Shown: positions 34,804-44,177 of the stretch, in pieces
How the letters are laid out: every line of letters begins with the position of its first letter
Position numbering within the stretch: position 1 is the stretch's first letter
Source of the DNA: Portulaca oleracea
Lineage: Eukaryota; Streptophyta; Magnoliopsida; Caryophyllales; Portulacaceae
Assembly (NCBI GenBank): GCA_029582165.1
Contig: CM055874.1
Location: 26,744,883-26,808,882 of the forward strand
Length of the DNA stretch: 64,000 bases
Direction of reading: 5' to 3'
The notes under the pieces: generated by a model
The model's database searches: none
What the model was told of the DNA's origin: nothing
Seen by the model: only the letters and a program-made list of their open reading frames with translations
Made by a program: the position numbers and the translations under genes

Positions 34804-35626
34804 TGATGTATAATGGGATCAAAAGATCTCATTACACAAAAGGGTTTAGGATCTTTAAGAGCGAAGATGAAAATCTCCCTTCTCAAAGTTCTTAGGATTC
34901 AAAAATGGAATGGAAATGGATAGAAAAGATGGAAAGAACTATGAAAGATGATTACCAAAAAAATGTGGTGATGAACGAATGAATGGACGATTGAATGCTT
35001 TGATTTGAATGAACGATAATGGCGATTGAAGCTCCTTTGAAGGATAAAGACACACCACCTTCAAGACTCTTCAATTCCTTCCTTTCACCACCAAGGATGC
35101 CAACCTTGGATAGAAGAAGGGGAGAAACTCGAAACTCCCTCAAGAGTTCGAAAACTAGCAAGGCTAGAGAGAAAACAACAACATCAAGTGTTTGTTTGAA
35201 TTTTGTATATTGATTGAATTGAATGAGATTACAAGGCACCCAAGGGGTCTATTTATACTAATAGAGGACCCCCCTTGGCGTGTACATTTCAAGAAAAAGG
35301 AGTAAACTAGCTTACATCATCTAATACAAGAATGACATCATAAAGAAACAAGTGAACTAAGCTAGATTACATTTGATGATAACTTTCTCTATACTTGTCC
35401 AAATCTAAAGATTCTTGAACCATTAGAAAGCTCTTGAAAAGTAGATCATTTCACTCTAGGTCACTTTCCTTGGTAGCTTCATGGTTCTTGAGTTAGAGAA
35501 CAAATCATCACTCCTCCATACTTAGGATTATTCGAATGTGTACCACATGTGATATTTTCAAGCTCCTTTTGAATGTAGCTAAGTGCTTGGCTTCCATGAT
35601 GTAGGTTTGGGACCAAATCTACATCA
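34804..35626 (-). repeat. 3' LTR of element B
   Basis: Starts TGATGTATAATGGGATC on the plus strand and ends TCTACATCA. The purine tract (plus strand TTCCCCCC, 35627-35634) abuts it. It carries the polyprotein tail codons and a leftward TATA block (GGGTCTATTTATAC near 35246). Confidence 0.95.
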
Positions 35627-38600
35627 TTCCCCCCTAGTTGAAAAGAGTTTGTCCTCAAACTAGGAAGTTCTCCATTATCTCCATAAAAGGGCTTGAGACC
35701 ACTCACATTAAAAGTGCAACTCCCTTCATAGTCTTCTCCAAGTTGCAATTTATAAGCGTTATCACCAATCTTCTCCAAAACTTTATAAGGATCATCTCCT
35801 CTTGGTGCAAGCTTACCTTTCTTCTTAGTAGAAAATCTTTCTTTCTTCAAGTGAATCCAAACAAGATCTCCAGGCTCAAATACAACCTTCTTCCTTGATT
35901 TATTCACTCGACTTGATACACTTGAGGTATACTTTTCAATTTTAGCTCGAACCTCCACATGTAGCTTCTTAATCTCTTCCACCCTTTTGTTAGCTTCAAA
36001 ACTAAACTTTGTTGATGTAGAGGTGGGCGTGAGATCCATAGATTGGAGAGGGTTCCTTCCATAAACAACTTGAAAAGGTGACAACCCTGTGGCTTTACTT
36101 GGACTTCGATTGAAGGCAAATTCAGCATGACATAGAAGAGTATCCCAACCCTTCTTGTCTTTACTTACCAATATCCGAAGAAGAGCTCCCAAAGTTCGAT
36201 TAGTCACTTCGGTTTGTCCATTCGTTTGTGGATGACTTGCGGTGCTAAACTTCAATGTTGTACCAAGCTTCTTCCATAAAGTAAGCCAAAAATGACTAAG
36301 GAACTTGGAATCTCGATCACTCACCATGGTCTTTGGAATGCCATGTAGCTTCACTATTTCCTCAAAATAAAGGTTTGCAACCTTAGTAGCATCATAAGTA
36401 GTATGGCATGGAATAAAATGTGCCATCTTGGAAAATCTATCAACGACCACCATAATAGAATCTTTGCCTCTTTGTGTTCTTGGTAGACCAACAACGAAGT
36501 CTAAACTCACATCTTCCCATGGATGATGTGGAATGGGCAAAGGAGTATACAACCCTTGTGGTAAAGCATGTGCCTTTGAAATATTGCAAGTATTACACCT
36601 CTTTACCATATGCTCAACATCTTTAATCATGCTTGGCCAAAAATAATGCTCCTTCATCATAAGGTAGGTCTTTTCAATTCCAAAGTGACCCGCCAATGAT
36701 CCTCCATGGACCTCCATGATTAATAGCTCTCGGATGCTACTTTTAGGGATACAAAGTTGATTCCCTTTGAAGAGAAACCCATTTTCAATGTGGAAAAGTT
36801 GATGGGGATGCTTCTTACAAAGCTCATAAACCTCCTTAAAATCCTCATCATTTTCATACAACTCTTTGATATGCTCAAAACCAAGGACTCTTGAATCTAA
36901 AACATGGGTAAGTAAGTACCTTCTTGATAAAGCATCCGCTCCTTTGTTTAGATGACCCGCTTTATGTTTGATCACAAAATGGAATGCTTGCATATACTCC
37001 ACCCATTTGGCGTGCCTTGGGTTTAACTTGTGTTGCCCTTGGATGAATTTAAGAGCTTCATGATCACTATGTAAGATGAATTCACAACTTAGAAGATAAT
37101 GCCTCCAATGTTCAAGAGCTCTTATGATGGCATAGAACTCTTTGTCATAGGTGTTATACTTCCTCTTAGCTTCATTCTCCTTCTCACTAAAGTAAGAAAT
37201 GGGGCGGCCTTCTTGGTTAGGACGGCTCCAATTCCTACTCTACTTACATCCACTTCAACTTCAAACACTTTATCAAAACATGGTAAAGCAAGAATAGGTG
37301 CATGGCACAATTTCTCCTTAATCACTTCAAACGCTTCATTAGCACCTCTAGTCCATGTAAACTCCTTCTCTTTTAACAATTCGGTCATAGGTGCAAGAAT
37401 GGAGCTAAAATTTCTTATAAACCTTCTATAGAAAGATGCTAAACCATGAAAGCTTTGTACCTCATGAATGGATTTTGGTGTAGGCCACTCTTGAATAGCT
37501 TTCACCTTCTCCTTGTCGACTTATATGCCCTCTTGTGAAAGAACATATCCAAGGAACACAATCTTGGATGAGAAGAAATGGCATTTCTCCAAATTGGCGT
37601 AGAGCTTCTCCTTCTCCAAGATGTACATGACCAACTCTAGATGCTTTACATGTTCCCTTTCACTTCTACTATATATAAGAATATCATCAAAGTAAACTAC
37701 TACACATTTGCCAATAAGAGGCTTCAATACATGATTCATTAAACGCATAAAAGTAGATGGTGCATTTGTAAGGCCAAATGGCATCACAAGCCATTCATAT
37801 AAGCCTTCCTTGGTCTTGAATGTCGTTTTCCACTCATCTCCTTCATGAATCCTTATTTGATGATATCCACTTCTCAAATCAACTTTAGAGAACATAACAC
37901 TTCCATGTAGTTCATCAAGTAGATCCTCAAGGCGTGGGATTGGGAATCTATACTTGATTGTGATTTTGTTTATGGCTCGACAATCCATACACATTCTTTG
38001 AGACCCATCTTTCTTAGGCACAAGTAGGACCGGAACGGCACATGGACTCATGCTTTCACGCACCAAGCCTTTGGATAGGAGCTCATCTACTTGCCTCTGT
38101 ACTTCTTGCGCTTCCTTGGGATTCATTCGATAGGCCGGTTTGTTGGGGAGCATAGAACCCAGCACTAGATCAATTTTGTGCTCAATTTCTCTTCTTAGAG
38201 GTAATCTCTTGGGCATCTCTTTTGGGAACAAGTGCTTGAAATGTTCCAAAAGAGGGTGAAGACGTGCATGCTCAATAGTTGGGGACGCTTCTTCCTCCTC
38301 CAAGTTTGCTAGAATAAGATCTTTATGCTCTTGGAATTCATGATATTCGACCTTCATGAATGTCACAATGTTAGTCTCCTCCTTTTGTTGTTGTTGTTGG
38401 GGACGTATGATCGATGATGGTGAAAGAGGAGCCAAAGTGATCTTCTTTTTGTTGAGAATAAACGTGTATGTGTTCATTCTCCCATCATGCGTGACATGCC
38501 TATCAAAAAGCCAAGGTCTCCCAAGCAAAATATGACAAGCATCCATTGGAATTACATCACACCAAATAGAATCTTTGTAGTTTCTACCAATGGAAAGACT

Positions 38601-38682
38601 TACAAGTACACGATGAACTACTCGAATTCCCTTCCCATGACTTAGCCATTGAATGGTGTAAGGGGATGGGTGTGGACTAACC
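35479..38682 (-). pseudogene. pol of element B: protease end, RT, RNase H, integrase
   Basis: Frame 38546-37521 carries [18 protein letters not shown] motifs [18 protein letters not shown] and VYFDDILIY, and ends at LSQEGI where CAA has become TAA (37521-37523). Frame 37505-37122 carries the start of RNase H and is shifted near 37216 by a one-base deletion relative to A. Frame 37002-35479 (507 residues, intact) includes the RNase H end, the integrase HHCC finger HGGSLAGHFGIEKT...CNTC, catalytic-core residues around SLDFVVG and VSDRDSKF, the GPY/F-type DDPYKVLEKIGDNAYKL, and a 48-residue tail encoded in the LTR ending SLTQEP. No chromodomain is visible. Confidence 0.9.
35627..35636 (-). promoter_or_regulatory. 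Polypurine tract of element B
   Basis: On the minus strand, CTAGGGGGGAA immediately precedes the 3' LTR start TGATGTAG; this is where plus-strand DNA synthesis starts. The same tract is present in element A at 27678-27688. In both elements it lies within the coding frame. Confidence 0.8.
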
Positions 38683-39945
38683 TTATTGTAGTTTGTTCAC
38701 CATGGTTGTAGAAGCGGCATTAGTGCAACTTCCTCCATCAATGATTACTGAACACACCTTGCCTTGAATGGTACATCTTGTGTGAAAGATGTTTTCCCTT
38801 TGTTCTAGCTCGTTTGGGACACAAGCAACACTTAAGGCCCTTCTTACTACTAGCATTTCTCCTTCATCGACCTCTTCTATTTCCTCTTCCTCATTCACGT
38901 CATCTTCTTCTTCTTTCTCATGTTCATTTTCATGATACTCCGGTTCTACATACAAAGCACTTTGATATTCCACCAAAGATACTACCCTTTTATTAGGACA
39001 CTCCGAAGCATAATGTCCTAAGCCTTGACAACGAAAACACCTTCTTGGGGCTAGGGGTTTTGTTTCTTGGACGTGGGGTTTGGGAATGGATGGAGGTTGA
39101 TTTTGTGGTGCTCTTGTGTTTGGTTGTTTTGTGGGGAATGTGGATTTTTGTGGTGGAATGTAAGAACGTGTGTTTTGTGGGGGTTTGTATGTGGTTTGAT
39201 ACTTGGTCACGTTTTCTTTCCCTCTTTCCTTTCTTTGCCTTTCTACTTTTAAGGCCAAAGAACTCAATTCGTCCAAAGATTGGTAAGGATGTAATTCAAC
39301 AATGTTACGAATCCAATCATTTAGACCATATAGAAAACGTACCAAAGTTTGAGGTTCATCCTCTTGGAGATCACAACGCCAAAGGATATGCTCGAATTCC
39401 TTTGTGTACTCCTCAACACTTTTGCTCCCTTGGACCAAACGTTGCAATTTGTAATAGTTATCTTGGAGATAACTTGGTGGTAGGAACTTTTCTTGCAACT
39501 TCTTCTTCATTTTGATCCATGCTTTGATCTTGTCCTTCCCTTGTATTTTCCTCTTCTTTTGCAAGTTAGTCCACCAAATGGACGCATGTTTTCGCAATTT
39601 AAGAGCCACATATTTCACTTTCTTTTCGTCTTGGACCTCCTTAAGATCAAAAACACGTTCAACAGTTTGCATCCAATCTAGAAAGTTTTCAGGATCAAGA
39701 TTACCATCAAATTCAGGGATCTCCACTTTGAAGTCGAAACGTTCCTCCCTTGGGGGACGTCTTTGGGGCACTTCTTCATCACTTTCATTAACCTCACTAT
39801 CTCCACGGTTCACCCTATGTTGTAGATGCATGTATCTCTTAAGTTGATCGTTGAGATAGGTGATTCTTTTCTTCAAAGCTTCAACATCTTCTTGGAGTTC
39901 CGTAGGTGTAGGTGTCGAAGTGCTTGAATCTTCCATCTTGAACAA
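38683..39945 (-). CDS. gag of element B (420 codons)
   Basis: Opens [20 protein letters not shown] and includes a coiled-coil-like stretch [20 protein letters not shown], the retrotransposon gag core ([35 protein letters not shown]), [20 protein letters not shown], a basic Pro/Gln linker and one CCHC zinc knuckle [14 protein letters not shown] near residue 310. It then enters a protease-like part ([11 protein letters not shown]) before a stop. Compared with A, about two bases are missing at 38683-38690, so what was one gag-pol frame now ends here. Gag itself looks intact. Confidence 0.9.
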   Translation of the reverse strand: MFKMEDSSTSTPTPTELQEDVEALKKRITYLNDQLKRYMHLQHRVNRGDSEVNESDEEVPQRRPPREERFDFKVEIPEFDGNLDPENFLDWMQTVERVFDLKEVQDEKKVKYVALKLRKHASIWWTNLQKKRKIQGKDKIKAWIKMKKKLQEKFLPPSYLQDNYYKLQRLVQGSKSVEEYTKEFEHILWRCDLQEDEPQTLVRFLYGLNDWIRNIVELHPYQSLDELSSLALKVERQRKERGKENVTKYQTTYKPPQNTRSYIPPQKSTFPTKQPNTRAPQNQPPSIPKPHVQETKPLAPRRCFRCQGLGHYASECPNKRVVSLVEYQSALYVEPEYHENEHEKEEEDDVNEEEEIEEVDEGEMLVVRRALSVACVPNELEQRENIFHTRCTIQGKVCSVIIDGGSCTNAASTTMVNKLQ

Positions 39946-40205
39946 TCTTGGTGCAAAAAGATTGCAAGAATCTCGGTTTTGGGGTTTTGGGGGGGGTGAA
40001 GGACGAGATGGGTTTGTGTTTATGTGGATTTTGTGTTTGATTTGGGGTTCTTTGTGGAGTTTATGGTTCTTTATGAGTTCTTGATGAGTTCTTGTTGAGT
40101 TCTTGGAAGAACTTATGGGTGGCGTGAGAATGGTGGAATGGTGGGGGATGGATTTGTGAAAAGATTGTACAAAGATGGTGCAAAAGCTAATAGAATCAAT
40201 CTCCT

Positions 40206-40220
40206 AAGCTCTGATATCAA
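40206..40220 (-). promoter_or_regulatory. Primer binding site of element B
   Basis: On the minus strand TTGATATCAGAGCTT follows the 5' LTR after three bases. It matches the initiator-Met primer site TGGTATCAGAGC with one change. Confidence 0.75.
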
Positions 40221-40223
40221 TTT

Positions 40224-41046
40224 TGATGTATAATGGGATCAAAATATCTCATTACACAAAAGGGTTTAGGATCTTTAAGAGCGAAGATGAAAATCTCCCT
40301 TCTCAAAGTTCTTAGGATTCGAAAATGGAATGGAAATGGATAGAAAAGATGGAAGAACTATGAAAGATGATTACCAAACGAATGTGGTTGATGAACGAAT
40401 GAATGGACGATTGAATGCTTTGATTTGAATGAACGATAATGGCGATTGAAGCTCCTTTGAAGGATAAAGACACACCACCTTCAAGACTCTTCAATTCCTT
40501 CCTTTCACCACCAAGGATGCCAACCTTGGATAGAAGAAGGGGAGAAACTCGAAACTCCCTCAAGAGTTCGAAAACTAGCAAGGCTAGAGAGAAAACAACA
40601 ACATCAAGTGTTTGTTTGAATTTTGTATATTGATTGAATTGAATGAGATTACAAGGCACCCAAGGTGTCTATTTATACTAATAGAGGACCCCCCTTGGCG
40701 TGTACATTTCAAGAAAAAGGAGTAAACTAGCTTACATCATCTAATACAAGAATGACATCATAAAGAAACAAGTGAACTAAGCTAGATTACATTTGATGAT
40801 AACTTTCTCTATACTTATCCAAATCTAAAGATTCTTGAACCATTGGAAAGCTCTTGAAAAGTAGATTATTTCACTCTAGGACACTTTCCTTGGTAGCTTC
40901 ATGGTTCTTGAGTTAGAGAACAAATCATCACTCCTCCATAGTTAGGATTATTCGAATGTGTACCACATGTGATAGTTTCAAGCTCCTTTTGAATGTAGCT
41001 AAGTGCTTGGCTTCCATGATGTAGGTTTGGGACCAAATCTACATCA
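40224..41046 (-). repeat. 5' LTR of element B
   Basis: Starts TGATGTATAATGGGATC and ends TCTACATCA on the plus strand, the same as the 3' LTR. The target copy GTAAT follows directly. Confidence 0.95.
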
Positions 41047-41051
41047 GTAAT

Positions 41052-42164
41052 CAGCGAAGACGGACAAACTAGGTGATAAAAGAAGAAACATGAACTCAAC
41101 ACACGACCAAACAAGACAAGCTGCCCACCACGAATTCAATAACACAATGCCCCCACAAAACAACAAAAACTTCCCTTTATAGACTAGACATGACCAAACC
41201 TGAAAGTAATTACACCAAGCTACACACCATGAATTCTATTATCCCTCATACACACACACGATTCTCGTTGATCAGACCAACCTGAAAGTAAATAGTTTCA
41301 TTCGGAGGTAGGTCGACCTTGGCCTCATCAAATTATAAATAGTCCAATCGAACATTAGCAGAAAAAACTCAAACATTTAATGATTACGACACAACAATTA
41401 ACCTAAATGGACCCTAATACGTCAGCCTACTAATTGATGATAAAGAACCTAAGAGTTTTCTATATCTGTTAGCGAGGCCAATGACGACAAATCGTTAACA
41501 ACATAAGAAATCACTCGATGCATGAAATTTCATCCATTGTAAACCTACAAACACGAAAGGACAACAAGCAGGATAAAATAGATGAAAAATAACCCTAAAA
41601 TGCAAATAGAGAGAATACCTTAAAATAGGAATGGATTTATAGAATAATCAGGGGAAATGAACAAGCACTAGATAGAAACGAAGATGAGGAGAGTTGAAAA
41701 TCTCCATCGATTTAGATTGGGTGTAGAAGAAGTCGCCTGAAAACAGGAGAGTTGCAAGCCCTAACTTCTCGAAGCTTTGAAGGTGAAGGAAGGCCTAGAA
41801 AGGACGGAACATATATCGCGTAGAGGCGGTGAGGTTCGTGTTGGTTTGATCATCAAATCGTTGCCGATGTAGTCTAGCAGCAAACCTGTCGGAAGATCTA
41901 TTTGAGGAGAATGTCATAAACTGAAGGCCTAGACTTTGTAGATGCAGATCAACTACGATGACGACAGAACAAACAACAACAATGGCGGAAATGGAGCAAT
42001 GAGAGTATGATTAGGGAGTTTAATGGAAAAAAAGAAGGGTAGAGGCTTGCACACTCATTTCCAAATTGAACGAGGCAGAGTATTGGGAGAATTAGGGTTA
42101 GAGAGAAATTGCTTCAAATTGTGTGCTATTTTAGTTTTTTTAAGCTGAATGGCGCTCAGGTTTT
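41052..42164 (-). other. CACTA interior, leader-like region
   Basis: Read on the minus strand, the DNA from about 42100 to 41590 looks like a plant transcript leader (CTCTAACCCTAATTCTCCC, then pyrimidine-rich). It is followed by a good donor-like site AAG/GTATTCTC near 41620. This may be the first exon of the ancestral transposase gene or a captured host leader. No protein is recognisable. Confidence 0.35.
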
Positions 42165-42444
42165 AGAGTAATACCAACATTAATTTTTTTATCTAACATT
42201 AATTGTTGGTATAAAATACTGCAATACCAACAAATATTTCAATTGTAAGTATTGTAAACGTAATAGCAACAGTTTCATTTTTATCTGTTGGTACTAAAAT
42301 TATTTTACCAACAGATATTATAAGTGTTGGTAAAATATTAATAATACCAACATATAATTTATCTGTTGTTAAAAAATACTTTTACCAACAGATAAAATAT
42401 CTGTCACTAGCAATCTGTTGGCATAAGCCACTTTTTTTGTAGTG
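42165..42444. repeat. Right subterminal repeat zone of the CACTA element
   Basis: Array of ACCAACAGATA and TCTGTTGGTA words mirroring the left zone, ending in GTAGTG. Confidence 0.85.
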
Positions 42445-42447
42445 AAT

Positions 42448-43103
42448 GTAGCTCAACAATATTACGAATCCAATCATTAAGACCAAACAAGTAACATACC
42501 AAAGTTTGAGGTTCATTCTCTTGGAGATCACAACGCCAAAGTAGGTGCTCAAACTCTTTGGTGTACTCCTCCACACTTCTACTTCCTTGAACCAAACGTT
42601 GCATTTTGTAGTAGTTATCTTGGTGGTAGAAACTTTCCGTGCAACTTGCTTTTCATCTTACTCCATGTCTTAATCTTGTCCTTGCCCTTAGCTTGCCTCT
42701 TCTTTTGTAAATTTGTCCACCAAATGGACACATGTTTGCGCAACTTTAAGGCCACATACTTCACTTTCTTTTCATCATGAACTTCTTTAAGATCAAAGAC
42801 ACGTTCAATAGTTTGCATCCAATCTAGAAAGTTTTCAGGATCAAGATTACCATCAAACTCCGGAATCTCCACTTTGAAATCAAATCGTTCCTCCCTTCTT
42901 GGACGTACACTTCTTTCACTTTGTGCATCCTCCTCATCATCTTGAGGTTTCCCAACATAAGAATCATCATGCATCTCCCTATGTTGAAGTTGCATATACT
43001 TCTTTAATTGGTCGGTGAGGTAAACGATCTTTTGCTTCATCAATTCTACATCATCTTGGGAAGTTGTGGTTGGATTCGTAGGGGTACATCCACTAGCCAT
43101 CAA
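42448..43103 (-). pseudogene. gag of element A, N-terminal part
   Basis: Opens MMASGCTPTNPTTTSQDDVE, then the coiled-coil-like MKQKIVYLTDQLKKYMQLQH and the gag core [18 protein letters not shown]. After a frameshift near 42605 the frame continues [18 protein letters not shown] to [11 protein letters not shown]. The CACTA element interrupts it there; the next residues [10 protein letters not shown] are found at 31333. Confidence 0.85.
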
Positions 43104-43303
43104 TCTTGATACAAAAAGATCAAAAGAAACTCACGGTTTTGGGGTTAGGGTGAAGGGACGAGAGATGGAATGTGTTTAGGCTAGATTGTGTACGTTCTTT
43201 GTGGAGTTTTTATGGGGGACGTGAAATGGAGATGGTGGGGGATGGATTTGTGATGGAAAGATTGTAAAAGATGGTAATAAGAACCACAAGAATCAATCTC
43301 ATA

Positions 43304-43317
43304 GGCTCTGATACAAA
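43304..43317 (-). promoter_or_regulatory. Primer binding site of element A
   Basis: On the minus strand TTTGTATCAGAGCC follows the 5' LTR and matches the initiator-Met primer site, except at one base near its 5' end. Confidence 0.75.
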
Positions 43318-43320
43318 TTT

Positions 43321-44177
43321 TGATGTATGATAGGATCAAAGATGATCAAATCACACAAAAAGACTAGGATCTTTAAGTGGTTCTTTAAGAATGAATGAAA
43401 GAACGAATGAATGAATGAATGGATGAATGAACGAATGAAATGGACGAATGGAATGTAAGTTTCTTGGATGTTTGAGATGGGATTCGAATGAAATTGTAAT
43501 TGAAACAATGTAGAAACAAAAACAAGATCAAACGAAAACTAGAAACTCACGATTAGAATGAATGATAATGGCCTTGGATTCTTCAATGGAGATATAGGCA
43601 CACCACTCCAATGTTTCCTCCAATTCTACCTTTCACCATCTAAGGATGCCAACCTTAGAATAGAAGTAGAGATTTCGTAATCCTCTCTCAAGAGAACAAC
43701 AATTCTAGTTTTGAAACTAGAGAGAAAAACAACACATGTGTTTTGATTTGTATTTGATTTGTATTGAATATGAAGTGATTACAAGGGCCTCCCAAGGGGT
43801 CTATTTATAGTAGAATAGAACCTCCTAGGCGTGCCATTTCAAGAATACAAGGGATTCCTAGCTTACATCATCTATTACAAGTATGACATCATAATAGACT
43901 AAAAAGTACATAGCTAGAAAGAAACAATGATAACTTGCTCGTTTCTTCTCCAAACTTCAAGATTCAAAAACCATTGGAAAGCTCTTTCAATGTAGAACAT
44001 TCGGCTCTAGGGTGTCTTCCTCAATAGCTTTATGGTTCTTGAGATATAGAGCAAAGTATCCGATTACCCTTGATGAAATCATCCATATGTGAAAGTGATA
44101 TGAGTGAATGTAGCTCCTTTTCAATGTAAGCTTGTATTTGGTTCCCATGATGTGTTTTTGGGACCAAATATACATCA
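43321..44177 (-). repeat. 5' LTR of element A
   Basis: 857 bp, TGATGTATGATAGGATC to TATACATCA. Differs from the 3' LTR by an extra 8 bp in a GAATGAAT-type repeat near 43400 and by few point changes. Confidence 0.9.

Larger units (their letters stand above)
34804..41046 (-). mobile_element. CRM-like Ty3/gypsy element B, complete
   Basis: Two LTRs of 823 bp each, perfect 5-bp duplication GTAAT (34799-34803 and 41047-41051), primer site, gag, pol and purine tract, all on the minus strand. It sits within the CACTA element. By eye the LTRs differ by about 11 substitutions and 2 small indels, near 1.3%. It is the youngest large element of the tower by position. Three lesions in pol (a frameshift at the gag-pol join, one nonsense codon, one frameshift in RNase H) block expression of a full polyprotein. 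Confidence 0.95.
31337..42444. mobile_element. Non-autonomous CACTA (En/Spm-type) transposon
   Basis: Ends CACTACAAAAAAAATGGC and, read from the right, CACTACAAAAAAAGTGGC, with a 3-bp duplication AAT (31334-31336, 42445-42447), all diagnostic of CACTA elements. The gag reading frame of element A rejoins across the site. Subterminal zones carry many (T)ACCAACAGAT words in both directions. Without the two inner insertions it would be about 4.4 kb. No TnpA or TnpD-like transposase was recognised, so it must have moved in trans. Confidence 0.95.
26829..44177 (-). mobile_element. CRM-like Ty3/gypsy element A, split by a CACTA transposon
   Basis: Two LTRs of 849 and 857 bp are flanked by a perfect 5-bp duplication AAAAG (26824-26828 and 44178-44182). 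Removing the CACTA insert and its 3-bp duplicate gives 6238 bp, against 6243 bp for the sister element B. The gene order on the minus strand is gag, protease, RT, RNase H and integrase. No chromodomain was recognised; the polyprotein runs into the 3' LTR, as in CRM (centromeric) elements. I counted about 8-9 substitutions and one 8-bp indel between the LTRs, around 1%. Confidence 0.9.
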
